This document shows positions 17,190 to 26,184 of a stretch of DNA of 46,704 bases, in pieces. This DNA is from an uncultured Bacteroidota bacterium (GTDB taxonomy: Bacteria > Bacteroidota > Bacteroidia > Bacteroidales > 4484-276). The stretch covers positions 1-46,704 of the forward strand of contig CAJATL010000075.1 in NCBI GenBank assembly GCA_903944895.1, in the 5' to 3' direction. Below the pieces are notes generated by a model that saw only the letters and a program-made list of their open reading frames with translations, had not been told where the DNA came from and did not search any database. The translations under genes were made by a program, and so were the position numbers. How positions within the stretch are numbered: the stretch's first letter is position 1; every line of letters starts with the position of its first letter.

Positions 17190-18191
17190 TTATTCTTTCC
17201 CTTCAATTAGCTTTTTCAATTCGTCTTTGCCGGGTAAAATTGTTTGGTATTTGCTGGCAAAGATTTGTTCGTTATTTTCGGGAAGGGTGTAACGAACAAC
17301 TGCTTCGCTTTTGTTTTGACATAAAATGATGCCGATGGTTTTATTTTCATCTGCCAACTTCACTTCTCTATCAAAATAGTTGACATACATTTGCATTTGC
17401 CCAATGTCCTGATGTTTTAGCTCGCCTATTTTCAAATCAATCAGCACAAACGACCTGAGTAACCGGTTATAAAAAACCAAATCTATACGGAAGTGCTTGT
17501 CGTCGAAACTAATCCTGTGTTGACGGGCAACAAATGTAAATCCCGTTCCCAATTCCAATAAAAACTGAGCCAGCTTATCAATCAACCGCTGCTCTAAATC
17601 GCTTTCTGAATAGACTGACTTTTCGGGCAACCCAATAAATTCGAGTATGTAAGGGTCTTTGATTGCATCTTTGGGTTTTTCGATAATCAATCCCTTTTCT
17701 GATAATTCGAGTACCTTACTTTTATTGCGGCTTAGCGCTAATCTTGTGTATAATGCCGAATCGCACTGGCGCTGTAATTCCCTTAGACTCCAATTGTTTT
17801 TGAATGATTCGATTTCGTAAAATTTGCGTTCGTTTACATCGTCTATCCGCATCAGTTTGAGGTAATGCGACCAACTGAGATTAAATTCGTCAGACAGTGT
17901 CTGACCTTTTGCGTAGGCCAGGTAAAAACTTCGCATCTGCTTAATATTTGTTGTCGAAAAGCCTTTGCCGTATTGTTTTGACAAGCTGCCGGAAAGTTCA
18001 TTGATGAGTTGCAGCCCGTATTCTGCCCGGTTTTTCCCGCTTTGTTCTTCTTCCACAATCAGTTTACCAATTTCAAAATAAGCCAAAACCATTGTTTGGT
18101 TGATGCTTCGAACGATATTTGTCCGGGCGTTATCAAGCAATTGGATAACTTTTTCCAGAAGGTTGTTGCCCGTTTCTTTACTGATATTCAT
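17190..18191 (-). CDS. YhcG-type PDDEXK nuclease (DUF1016 family)
   Basis: A 333-residue protein taking the start at 18191 (MNISKETGNN); the frame is open to 18242, but that part is atypical. The N-terminal DUF1016 helical region (about 10-150) has the family pattern NQTMVLAYFEIGKLIVEE, YGKGFSTTNIKQMRSFY and LSWSHYLKLMRI. The C-terminal PDDEXK nuclease domain (about 195-320) has FRIDLVFYNR (Asp237) and LIDLKIG (Asp252-x-Lys254), with a downstream QMQMYVNYFD. The usual ELK is IDLK here, an E-to-D change that keeps the acid. The family occurs near restriction and mobile loci, but here no partner genes are present, and its biological role is not established. Confidence 0.88.
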   Translation of the reverse strand: MNISKETGNNLLEKVIQLLDNARTNIVRSINQTMVLAYFEIGKLIVEEEQSGKNRAEYGLQLINELSGSLSKQYGKGFSTTNIKQMRSFYLAYAKGQTLSDEFNLSWSHYLKLMRIDDVNERKFYEIESFKNNWSLRELQRQCDSALYTRLALSRNKSKVLELSEKGLIIEKPKDAIKDPYILEFIGLPEKSVYSESDLEQRLIDKLAQFLLELGTGFTFVARQHRISFDDKHFRIDLVFYNRLLRSFVLIDLKIGELKHQDIGQMQMYVNYFDREVKLADENKTIGIILCQNKSEAVVRYTLPENNEQIFASKYQTILPGKDELKKLIEGKE

Positions 18192-18329
18192 CGTTAAATT
18201 TTCATCAAAAATAGCAATTTCATTTAAACAACAATTCCCCATGCAAGGCTTTATCCAATTGGTTTATCATCGTAATGTTATGAATTTTTAGTTTGGAAAA
18301 GGATTTTTGATGTTTTTTCCCAAACAAAA

Positions 18330-18365
18330 CCGGCCTACGGAAAAATTGGATTTTCGGTAGGCCGG
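18330..18365 (-). terminator. Terminator after the FISUMP lipoprotein gene
   Basis: CCGGCCTACGGAAAA (18330-18344) and TTTTCGGTAGGCCGG (18351-18365) form a 15-bp stem with one mismatch and a 6-nt loop. Read on the minus strand it is followed by TTTTGTTTGGG, a usable U-rich tail 45 bp after the stop. Confidence 0.7.
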
Positions 18366-18410
18366 GGAATGTCAATTTTGAAATAATTCGGCAATTCGGC
18401 GAATAAATCA

Positions 18411-19115
18411 TCAATTGTCCTTCAGGCAACGGACAGAAAAGCCAGATGCTTTTTTTAGCGTACTTTGATGCGCTGCCTCACCACTGGTATAAAGAATAAA
18501 AGAAAACGAAGTAGATGGACTATTCTCCTGAGATGACCACCAGTATCCAAAATAATTTAAATCCCAGAATTGTCCATTATAATTGTAGCTCCTTTGACCT
18601 CCAGGTAAACCAGTAAAACCAGATTCATTTGTAGCATCTGAATTATCATCAAACCAATGGGCATTTCCTGCTTCTTTCAGCTTACTACCTGCATGTTCTT
18701 CACCACCTAAATAATCGGTAAGAGTTCTCCACTCTGAATCGTTGGGTACATGCCACCCAACAGGAGCCAATTTCCGACTGTCGTTTACTGAATACCAATT
18801 GTACAGCCGGCCATAAATTACTGAATTGTTTTCGTCGTTATTGAAATTACAGTAGGCACCGGTAATAAGATTTGCCCATGCTAAACTATCAATCACGTTG
18901 GGGATTGGATCACCATTGCTGTATTTGGTAGTTTTCAGGTTTTCGAGCATCCATGTTTGTGTGCCAATTTTAATAGTATGGTAAATATTTCCATCCCTGT
19001 CTTTCACAATGTTATCATCATTACTATTATCATCTTTTTTACAACTAAAAGTAAGCATAAGTATTACTCCCATTATAAGCGCTGGGTAAATCAAAAATTT
19101 AGTTTTCGTTTTCAT
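18411..19115 (-). CDS. FISUMP-domain lipoprotein
   Basis: A 234-residue lipoprotein (lipobox TFSC, Cys25) with the Fibrobacter succinogenes major paralogous domain. Hallmarks are DRDGNIYHTIKIGTQTWMLENL, YGRLYNWYSV, APVGWHVPNDSEWRTL, SGFTGLPGGQRSY, YWWSSQE and the ending SGFSVRCLKD. The domain is common in Bacteroidota surface proteins and related to C-type-lectin-like or formylglycine-enzyme-like folds, but its function is unknown. A short acidic linker follows the lipid-anchored Cys. The gene is alone on its strand between two larger gaps and has its own terminator. Confidence 0.9.
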   Translation of the reverse strand: MKTKTKFLIYPALIMGVILMLTFSCKKDDNSNDDNIVKDRDGNIYHTIKIGTQTWMLENLKTTKYSNGDPIPNVIDSLAWANLITGAYCNFNNDENNSVIYGRLYNWYSVNDSRKLAPVGWHVPNDSEWRTLTDYLGGEEHAGSKLKEAGNAHWFDDNSDATNESGFTGLPGGQRSYNYNGQFWDLNYFGYWWSSQENSPSTSFSFILYTSGEAAHQSTLKKASGFSVRCLKDN

Positions 19116-19160
19116 ATTTCAATTTTCATCAAAAGTACAAACTTTTATGGATCCTCAAAT

Positions 19161-21389
19161 TTATCTTATCACCACAACCTTCCTGCTTTCGACAACCTGG
19201 CCGGTTTTTAAAGTAAGATAGTAAATTCCGGATTTGAGGCTGGAATTATCGAGCGCCATTTCGTGGGGGCCTTTACTTATGAATTCATTGGCAATCGGTC
19301 TTACCAAAACGCCATTGCAGTTGTAAAGAGAAAGGTTTACGTTACCTGATTTTGAAATATCAAAACTGATTTTTGAAACGCCGGAAACAGGATTGGGGGA
19401 AATGACAAGGGTATTTGTGGTATTGTTTTGCTGCTCATCTACGGAAGTTACAAACGGGGCAAAGGTCATGCCATCAATCCAGAGTTCAAATCCCATGTCC
19501 CAGGTATCGGCGTGAAATTCGACATAGCTGATATCCGACAGCGAAACATCGCCAACGATCGACCTTGACCAGGGCGAACCTCCGGCCAACGGGACTTTAT
19601 AGCGCTTCCACTGCGTCATGGTAGGGTTGAGGATGGTGGCAGCCGAAGCCGTGTATTTATAGTATCCGCCGCAATTGTTGCCCAGTTTGATGTGGCAAAA
19701 CTGAAAGCCATAACCGGTGTTGTTTACCGATTTTAGCCAGATAACCAGCGAATCCTGCTCGGTGAGGTTCCATGATGCAAGTTCGTTGTTGCCGGGACGG
19801 TACATCATCCCCAAATCCCAGCCATTGGCCGTATTGAGATGAATGGAGGCTTCGCCAACCATTTTAAGATTATAATCCCAGTCAACGGTGGTTGGCTGGT
19901 GCAACCCGTAACCCAGACAGGCTTCGGGATAGGCGTACCAAACGGCAGGCGGCTCGGCCATATCGGCTTCGGGGATGGTTTGATAAACGGGTGCCTGCCC
20001 CGGCTGAAAAGGCTGCCAGATAACATCGCCATAAACGGCATTATCATTTTTATCATAGATTTTACAAGCTGTCAATTCATCGTCCATCCAGATAAACTGG
20101 TTATCGGTGGCATAAATATTATCGGGAGATTTATTCTCAAAATAATAGGTGGTTGTTCCTTCGAAAATATTGTTCGAAATGGTGTCGTTAAACGAATCGC
20201 CTTCAAAATAAAAATCGGAACGGTTGTTAAGAAAGTGGTTGTTTTTGGCTATGAGATGTTCGGTTTTCTTAGCCTGAACAGCCCTGAAATTTCCTTCGAA
20301 AAGGTTGTTGTACAAAAAATAATCATGCGAAAACTGATCCTGATAAGGCGAAATGGCGCTGCCCTCCCAAACATCGAGGCCAACAGGGTTTTCGCTGATT
20401 TGATTTCCTGTAAAGGAATTATTAAATCCGCGATCAATGGCAATGCCGGTGTTTTGATTGCCAATAACTTCGTTGCTGTCAACGATGGTGTTGAACGAAT
20501 ATCCCAACCAAAAGCCATACTGGCTGTAGTTGCAGTTGTTGAACTTGTAAATATTGCCGTCGGCAAAAGTGGCTTCGACAGCGTTGTGGGGCGAGTAGGA
20601 GCAATCGTTGTAATAAAAGCGGTTGTTGTTGGGAATTTGCGAATATTCGTATTGCCCGAGAAAAACACCATCACCGGAATTGGTTAAATCATTATATTCG
20701 ACAAGGTTGCTGTTTGAAACAATTAACAAAATGGCTGCGCAATCGCTGGGGTCGGTTTCGCGGTTGACGTTGGAAAGGTCATTGTGATGAATCCAGCAAT
20801 TGTCGGTAAAATTCATGCGGACGCCAAAGCCACAATTCCAGTTCATGATATTGTTGTAAATGACGGCGCTATCGCACTGGTACATGGCAACGCCGTCGTT
20901 TTGCTGGGTCATCAGGTTATCGTGGACATCAAGACGCGAAGAATTATAAAACAAGACCCCGCCTCCAAGCGCTGCGGTATAGGTTGTCCAGATTTGAATC
21001 CATCCTGTGGTATCTTTTTTATTATGAGAAAAGTTGTTTCCTTCGATCATGATGTCGTGCGAATTCAGGCAACGGACGGCATATTTGTAATTATTTACCT
21101 GCTCGAAGTTTTTTATGATGATGTTGTCCGAGTTTTCGATGTTGATCATGTAACCGGTGTAATTGCCGCCATGCACCGTAACGCTGTCGCCATCAATGAC
21201 GATGTTTTCCTTTCCGACAATCTGAATCACGCCATCGAGTTGATAATCGCCAAAAACATAATCTCCTCCCAGAATTTTGATGTTCGAATTCGAAGTAATC
21301 TCCATGTTTTCGGTAAGTTCCACGTAGGTTTGAGCAAAAGCTACGATTGAAAAACAAAATAACCATAACAGTAAAAAATGTTTTTTCAT
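19161..21389 (-). CDS. Secreted right-handed beta-helix protein with T9SS sorting domain
   Basis: A 742-residue secreted protein. The signal peptide ends at about residue 19 (VAFAQ). Residues about 25-440 are many short parallel-beta-helix coils with Asn/Ser-rich turns (NSDNIIIKNFEQV, NSHDIMIEGNNF, RLDVHDNLM, NNIMNWNC), like NosD/pectate-lyase-fold repeats. Residues about 485-650 look like a carbohydrate-binding or lectin-like beta-sandwich (ASIHLNTANGWDLGMMYRPG ... YVEFHADTWDMGFELWIDGMTF). The end (about 665-742) is a T9SS sorting domain (LVISPNPVSG ... LKSGIYYLTLKTG). No lyase catalytic residues can be placed with confidence, so it may bind or cleave a polysaccharide. Confidence 0.85.
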   Translation of the reverse strand: MKKHFLLLWLFCFSIVAFAQTYVELTENMEITSNSNIKILGGDYVFGDYQLDGVIQIVGKENIVIDGDSVTVHGGNYTGYMINIENSDNIIIKNFEQVNNYKYAVRCLNSHDIMIEGNNFSHNKKDTTGWIQIWTTYTAALGGGVLFYNSSRLDVHDNLMTQQNDGVAMYQCDSAVIYNNIMNWNCGFGVRMNFTDNCWIHHNDLSNVNRETDPSDCAAILLIVSNSNLVEYNDLTNSGDGVFLGQYEYSQIPNNNRFYYNDCSYSPHNAVEATFADGNIYKFNNCNYSQYGFWLGYSFNTIVDSNEVIGNQNTGIAIDRGFNNSFTGNQISENPVGLDVWEGSAISPYQDQFSHDYFLYNNLFEGNFRAVQAKKTEHLIAKNNHFLNNRSDFYFEGDSFNDTISNNIFEGTTTYYFENKSPDNIYATDNQFIWMDDELTACKIYDKNDNAVYGDVIWQPFQPGQAPVYQTIPEADMAEPPAVWYAYPEACLGYGLHQPTTVDWDYNLKMVGEASIHLNTANGWDLGMMYRPGNNELASWNLTEQDSLVIWLKSVNNTGYGFQFCHIKLGNNCGGYYKYTASAATILNPTMTQWKRYKVPLAGGSPWSRSIVGDVSLSDISYVEFHADTWDMGFELWIDGMTFAPFVTSVDEQQNNTTNTLVISPNPVSGVSKISFDISKSGNVNLSLYNCNGVLVRPIANEFISKGPHEMALDNSSLKSGIYYLTLKTGQVVESRKVVVIR

Positions 21390-21403
21390 AAGGCCTCCTT
21401 AGA

Positions 21404-21436
21404 TTTTTGATTTGTGATTTGTGATTTATGATTGAA
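21404..21436. repeat. Degenerate heptamer array (TTTGTGA type)
   Basis: Units such as TTTGTGA TTTGTGA TTTATGA follow each other in 7-bp steps just upstream of the beta-helix gene. It starts a 580-bp stretch without genes that is made almost entirely of repeats. Confidence 0.7.
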
Positions 21437-21455
21437 GAGGTAAAGGTAGTAAAAA

Positions 21456-21808
21456 CATGGAAAGATGGAAGAGTTGAAGAATGGAATGTTGGAAAGATGG
21501 AAACTTGGAAAAATGAGATAATTCGACTATTCGGCAATTCGACAATGGAAGAATGCACCCCTGATAGTTATCGGAGGAAATTTGGAGCGAAACCTACCAG
21601 GTTTGCAAAACCTGTGAGGTTTTTTTTTGATGTAAAAAAAGTGTGGAAAAATTGCTAAGTTGAAGAATGTGACAATTCGACAATAGAAGAATGGAATGAT
21701 GGAATGGTGGAATGATGGAACGATGGAAGAATTCGACAATGGAAGAATGGAATGATGGAAAAATGAAACAATTCGACAATTCGACAATTCGACAATTCAA
21801 CAATTGAT
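21456..21808. repeat. Long degenerate 8-bp-period array with embedded palindromes
   Basis: From 21456 to about 21547 and again from 21653 to 21808 the sequence runs in octamers such as GGAATGAT, GGAAGAAT, TCGACAAT and CAATTCGA, with about 19 consecutive units in the second block. Between the blocks lie a degenerate CCCGATAGCTATCGGG palindrome (21558-21575) and REP copy 10. Open frames across it on both strands are by-products of the repeats; I see no gene. Confidence 0.85.
21590..21622. repeat. REP-like palindrome copy 10
   Basis: Identical in all 33 bases to copies 1 and 2 although about 7.6 kb away. It is followed by a run of T, so on the plus strand it resembles a terminator. Confidence 0.92.
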
Positions 21809-21896
21809 GAAATGGATGAATCTATAAGTTTTCTAATTCCGGCTCCTGACTTCCGGCTTTTACCTGCCGACTGCCGAATGGCAACTGCCACCTGCC

Positions 21897-21990
21897 AACT
21901 TCTGACTTCCGGCTATTGACTTCTGACTTCTGACTTCCGACTTCCGACTTCCGACTTCCGACTAACGCCTTATGCCTTATGCCTTACGCC
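21897..21990. repeat. Heptamer arrays (TTCYGAC and GCCTTAT types)
   Basis: About nine units of TTCTGAC/TTCCGAC run from 21897 to 21963, then units of GCCTTAT/GCCTTAC to 21990. The second array enters the 3' end of the methyltransferase gene and supplies its stop codon. Confidence 0.85.
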
Positions 21991-22569
21991 TATAAATCTG
22001 ATCACATCAGCCCAGCCATGATGCTTACCTTCGTTTAGAAAGACTTTTTCGTAGGAGAGTTTTATGATGGATAATCCGGAGAAATCTTCTTCGAGCAGAG
22101 GCATTGAAAAAAGCATGTCAATATCCTGCGGGCCTCCGGATTCATTGCCAAGTTGTTCTTTGGCAAAGGCTTCGATGAGGATGTGCCCGCCGGATTTTAA
22201 GGATTTTATAAACTTTTGATGCAGATCCTGCCTGAAAGCCGATGGGAAATGCCCGAAAATGATGGCAATAAAATCGAATTGATCAGGCCTGGCTTCAAAA
22301 TTCTGGAGGTCCAGAATTTCGTATTCGATTTCGACACCTTCATCCCTGGCAAATTTGAGCGCTTTTTCGCGGCCAACCGCACTGCTGTCGAGGGCTGTAA
22401 CTTCCCAGCCTGACTTTGCAGCAAATATCGCGTTCCGGCCTTCGCCTTCGGCGGGCAAAAGGAGTTTGCCTTTCTTATCAATTGATGACAAAAATTCAGC
22501 AAAAAACGCGTTAGGTTCTTTGCCATAAAGAAAATCTTCTCCGCCAAAGCGGCTATCCCAAAAATTCAT
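21970..22569 (-). CDS. Class I SAM-dependent methyltransferase (TehB/TPMT-like)
   Basis: A 199-residue Rossmann-fold methyltransferase. MNFWDSRFGGEDFLYGKEPNAFF is the typical start of the small-molecule (thiopurine/tellurite-type) group. Motif I is LLLPAEGEGRNAIFAA (about 37-52), followed by ALDSS and the LDLQNF acidic motif. GHFPSAFR and GGHILIEAF correspond to later motifs. The substrate cannot be told from sequence. It starts 6 bp after the pepE stop codon and is probably co-transcribed. The last residues GVRHKA and the stop are encoded by the GCCTTAT-type heptamer array, so the natural C-terminus has been replaced or extended. Confidence 0.85.
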   Translation of the reverse strand: MNFWDSRFGGEDFLYGKEPNAFFAEFLSSIDKKGKLLLPAEGEGRNAIFAAKSGWEVTALDSSAVGREKALKFARDEGVEIEYEILDLQNFEARPDQFDFIAIIFGHFPSAFRQDLHQKFIKSLKSGGHILIEAFAKEQLGNESGGPQDIDMLFSMPLLEEDFSGLSIIKLSYEKVFLNEGKHHGWADVIRFIGVRHKA

Positions 22570-22575
22570 GCAAAA

Positions 22576-23313
22576 TTACTTTAAGAGGAAATCGATATCA
22601 GTGCCCGGAGTATATTCCACCGGCTCTTTCATAAAGTTGAAAACCCGCATCGGCCGTGCACCTTTGAGGTGGATCTGGCCATTTTCGACCCAAAGCAGCG
22701 TAGCTTCACGTAAACCAACAACTGTAATATCACGGTTGACAATCAAAAACTCTTCGATGCGCTGCTGGCGGGTTTCGCCGCCGTGGCCTTCGGGATTTGC
22801 ATCGAGATAATGCGGATTTATCTGGAAAGGAACCAGGTTGAGACAATTAAAACTTTCGGGTTCGATGATGGGCATGTCGTTGGTAGTTTTTAAGGAAGGG
22901 CAAGCCACATTGGCTCCGGCACTCCATCCCATATAAGGAATTCCTTGCTGCACGCGGTTTCTGATGGCATCCATGATTCCCATTTTGTGCATCAGATAAA
23001 CCAGGTGAAACGTATTTCCGCCTCCAACAGCAATGGCTTCGGCCTGATTTACCGCTGCCACAGCATCTTTTTCGTGATGAATCGAATAAATTTCGTAACC
23101 CAGGGTTTTGAAAACGGCATTAACGCGCTGTTCGTAAACGTCGAAGGATTCGCTAAGACCTGCTGGTGATAAGCCAACTCCGGCGTAAGGAATGAACAAA
23201 ATCCTTTTTACCCCGGTGGGTTTTATAAATTCGCTGATAAAATCGCGGGGCCAGCCCAGGTAGGCTTCTCCAAAATTTGTCGAGTTGCTGATGAGTAATA
23301 ATTTCTGTTTCAT
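22576..23313 (-). CDS. pepE: Dipeptidase E (alpha-aspartyl dipeptidase)
   Basis: A 245-residue cytoplasmic serine peptidase of family S51 that hydrolyses dipeptides with N-terminal aspartate. The nucleophile is Ser131 in GWSAGAN; by spacing with the Salmonella enzyme, Asp147 (TTNDMP) and His168 (INPHYLD) complete the site. GGGNTFHLVYLMHK and ANPEGHGGETRQQRI are family signatures. Length is a little above that of the enterobacterial protein. It is followed after 6 bp by the methyltransferase gene. Confidence 0.93.
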   Translation of the reverse strand: MKQKLLLISNSTNFGEAYLGWPRDFISEFIKPTGVKRILFIPYAGVGLSPAGLSESFDVYEQRVNAVFKTLGYEIYSIHHEKDAVAAVNQAEAIAVGGGNTFHLVYLMHKMGIMDAIRNRVQQGIPYMGWSAGANVACPSLKTTNDMPIIEPESFNCLNLVPFQINPHYLDANPEGHGGETRQQRIEEFLIVNRDITVVGLREATLLWVENGQIHLKGARPMRVFNFMKEPVEYTPGTDIDFLLK

Positions 23314-23388
23314 ATTCTTGTATCTTTCATTTAGTCTTTAGTTGGCAAATATCTTAAATAATTTATAAAGTATGGCCAACTTTATGAT

Positions 23389-26061
23389 TTATTTCTTGTT
23401 TTTCCAGGTTTTCAAATAAGCTGATTTGAACGGCTGGAAGTCTTGTTTTCCCAAAGTTAATTTTTCGAGCATAAAAACCGGGTCATTTTGTGGGAAACGC
23501 TCCTTGTCGTAATTGGCCATAAATGTTCCTGCTTCGGATAAATAAGCTTCATATTTTGCGATGTCGTACCCATTTTGGAGATAAACATGAAAAAGGTTGA
23601 TCATTTTACGATAATCCTGCTTCCTGCTGTAATATCCGATGGCTGTGGAATTAAGCCCGGGGCTTGACTTTGCCATGATAAACGCCTCGATGGGCTGGTA
23701 CGCTTCGTCGAAACGGGAAATATTTTTCTGATAAAAGAAGTTTTCGGCTTTCAGATGAATTTCGATGGAGGCCAGAAAGTCGCTTTTGCTAAATTTCTCG
23801 TCAGCCTGGTTGAGCAACTGATAATAGGCAAAAACGTCGCTAAATTCGGTTTGCAGGTTTACCAGCATTGAATCGCTGATTTTGCAATCTTTAAGCGATT
23901 GAGCCTCGACCAAAGCCAGATTAATGGTTTGTTGAGCATCGGAATATTTTTTCGCTCCAATCAGTCGTATTGCCCGATCAGTCTGCCCGGCAACATTGCT
24001 TTTTAACAGGCTGCATTCCTCCGATTCGAATGATTTTATCAATTCAGCGAAAGCTTCATCAATTTCCTGATCGTGAAAATCCGGAAAGCTGTTTCTCAGT
24101 TTTACGATTCCTGAAAACATCAGCTCCGCCTCATTTCGCTGGCCAACAATTAAGAATGTTTCGGTGGCATCGATTTTTTGAAGCATTGCAGGTTTGAAAT
24201 ATTCCTGAAAATATCCGGTAATTTCGTGCTCCGACTTCTTAAAATCTTCCGGATAACTTCCTTTTAACGATTTCAACCGGACGGCAGCCTGATCAAAACT
24301 TTCTTCCTTTAAGGCCATTTTCAAGCTGGTTAACTGATTTTTAAACCTGGCTTCGCGGATACTATCCGTCAAATTCTCAAAAGACCTCCTATCAAATTTT
24401 ATCTCAGGATATTGACTTGCCAGCGATTGAATCTGCGCCAGAAAATGTTCAGCCTGATCAAGATTGCCTTCGTCAAGACCTTTTTCGCTTTTTTTGACCA
24501 ATTCCAAAAACTTCATCTCAAAAGCGTTATTCATTTCATTTTCACATTGCACCAAAAAATCGTTACGATGCAACTGCTGATAAATGCTTTTTGCCCGCGA
24601 TAAGTCATTCAACGCTTCGATGTAAAATCCATCCTTTGAATCCTGCCTGCCACGCTGAAGAAATTCATTGGCAAGCTTTGCGAAATATTCATTGGTCAGC
24701 TCATCCGAAATGATCATACTCCTGTTCGCAGATTGAAAATCACGTGCCTGCTCAAGGTAATTTTTGGCAAGTTCGAGATTCCTTTTTTGGAGTGACTGAT
24801 CTGCAATTTTAATAAAGGAGGTGTAAATCCCGTATTTCGCTTTCGAAAGCCGGTGAAATACTCCGAGGTCACAATCGGCTTCCGGCTGATAACTACAGAT
24901 TGCACCGGCCGTTTCGAGCATAAAAACTGCCTCGTTATAATTTTGCTGCAAGAGCAGCGAATCTGTGGCATCCAGAGCTGTCTGATACAATCGTTGTCCA
25001 AAATACTTTTCAAAACCAGGCTGGAAAACGATATTTTTCCTGGACGAGAAAAAAGCCACTATTTCATCCAGCAAAAAATTCCAAGAATTTTCATCCTTAA
25101 ACATTTCGGCCATTTGCTCATAAACCGGTTGAAACATGTAACTCGACAGGCTCAGGCTTTTCAGGTAACCCAACTGCAGGTTGACGATTTCGTGGGATGC
25201 CGCCACAACTTCGGCCTCGCCGATTTCCTTGTGCAAAGTGTCAACATTTTGCTCGTAAATGGTTTTTAACCTGCGAAGATTAATGGAATGTATGCTCAGA
25301 TTTTCGGCGTACAAGGATGATTCATTTGCAGGAATTTGTAAATCCGGATCAAAATGCTGCTTTGCTATAATTTTACTGAAACGTTCCAGATCGTATAATT
25401 TCAGGAAGTTCGACAGTACTTTTTCCTCTTCATCGGGATTTATCAGGCCGGCCTTTTTTAACATTTTACCGGATAAATCCAGAAATCCCAAAAAATCGTT
25501 CACCTGTCCGATGCGCTGCGTAAATTCGGCTTTATCCGTTTCGAGATATTTAAAAACGATATTGTTTACTTTATAGATTATTCCCGCCTGAACCGGGACT
25601 TCCATCGAATAAATCACTTCATGGGCACTCCCTTTTATGGTCAGATCTTTAAAATTCAAAACATTAATTAAACGCAAATCCTGATCATAAACCGAAATAT
25701 CGAAACTGTAGGTTGTTGGCATTAATACGCCGGAAATATCAAAACCTTCATAAAAAACATCGCCGTCCATGCTTTTTAGGGTCATCGAACTGGTAATTTC
25801 GTATTTCCTTCCCGACAACTCATGAAAGACTACAACATGCTCATAGCTAAGATTATAGTTTGTTTTGTAAAGTTCGAGATAATTGTATTTTGCGATTTCC
25901 TTGATAAAGAAATTTTCAAGCGACCTGCCATCCGCCGGATCGTAGCGAAAGCTGTAACTGGTTTTGCCATAAACGGTAAAACCATCGGGGTTGCTTGCCA
26001 CGAGCTGTGCACAAAACAACAGCAAAACAAGAAAAAGTGTGTGTGTTTTATTGATCAACAT
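23389..26061 (-). CDS. Large secreted helical-repeat protein, function unknown
   Basis: An 890-residue protein with a signal peptide (about 1-22, AQLVAS). An N-terminal beta-rich part (about 25-175) is followed by a long alpha-helical region (about 180-870) of TPR/SEL-like helical pairs, for example YNEAVFMLETAGAICSYQPEAD, LELAKNYLEQARDFQSANRS, YIEALNDLSRAKSIYQQL, NLDQAEHFLAQIQSLASQYP and YSDAQQTINLALVEAQSLKD. There is no T9SS tail, lipobox or transmembrane helix after the signal, so a periplasmic scaffold is the simplest view. It is a single gene upstream of pepE with a 75-bp gap. I do not recognise a named family. Confidence 0.75.
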   Translation of the reverse strand: MLINKTHTLFLVLLLFCAQLVASNPDGFTVYGKTSYSFRYDPADGRSLENFFIKEIAKYNYLELYKTNYNLSYEHVVVFHELSGRKYEITSSMTLKSMDGDVFYEGFDISGVLMPTTYSFDISVYDQDLRLINVLNFKDLTIKGSAHEVIYSMEVPVQAGIIYKVNNIVFKYLETDKAEFTQRIGQVNDFLGFLDLSGKMLKKAGLINPDEEEKVLSNFLKLYDLERFSKIIAKQHFDPDLQIPANESSLYAENLSIHSINLRRLKTIYEQNVDTLHKEIGEAEVVAASHEIVNLQLGYLKSLSLSSYMFQPVYEQMAEMFKDENSWNFLLDEIVAFFSSRKNIVFQPGFEKYFGQRLYQTALDATDSLLLQQNYNEAVFMLETAGAICSYQPEADCDLGVFHRLSKAKYGIYTSFIKIADQSLQKRNLELAKNYLEQARDFQSANRSMIISDELTNEYFAKLANEFLQRGRQDSKDGFYIEALNDLSRAKSIYQQLHRNDFLVQCENEMNNAFEMKFLELVKKSEKGLDEGNLDQAEHFLAQIQSLASQYPEIKFDRRSFENLTDSIREARFKNQLTSLKMALKEESFDQAAVRLKSLKGSYPEDFKKSEHEITGYFQEYFKPAMLQKIDATETFLIVGQRNEAELMFSGIVKLRNSFPDFHDQEIDEAFAELIKSFESEECSLLKSNVAGQTDRAIRLIGAKKYSDAQQTINLALVEAQSLKDCKISDSMLVNLQTEFSDVFAYYQLLNQADEKFSKSDFLASIEIHLKAENFFYQKNISRFDEAYQPIEAFIMAKSSPGLNSTAIGYYSRKQDYRKMINLFHVYLQNGYDIAKYEAYLSEAGTFMANYDKERFPQNDPVFMLEKLTLGKQDFQPFKSAYLKTWKNKK

Positions 26062-26081
26062 AACCGAAAATTCAAAGCCGG

Positions 26082-26089
26082 CAAAGATA
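26082..26089 (-). promoter_or_regulatory. Candidate -7 box for the helical-repeat gene
   Basis: The minus strand reads TATCTTTG, matching TAnnTTTG, 20 bp before the ATG at 26061. No clear -33 element is seen. Confidence 0.3.
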
Positions 26090-26184
26090 TAAATTGTGAG
26101 GATAACGGCTGGCCGGAAGATTAATTTGATGATAACTCCTTACAAAATCAGTGATAATTTGCGTTAATTTGCACAAAAAAACTT

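Noticed and set aside
19839-20687. Long plus-strand frame opposite the beta-helix gene
   Set aside because: It is the complement of the repeated Asn/Ser-rich coils, with no domain and no start context; the minus-strand gene has a signal peptide and a T9SS domain.
21193-21891. Several overlapping open frames on both strands around 21.2-21.9 kb
   Set aside because: They are produced by 8-bp-register repeats without stop codons and give low-complexity Ser/His/Phe/Ile products; no start or family signature.
22571-22578. A TAATTTTG box on the minus strand before the methyltransferase
   Set aside because: It lies two bases before the start codon, too close to serve this gene, which is probably co-transcribed with pepE.
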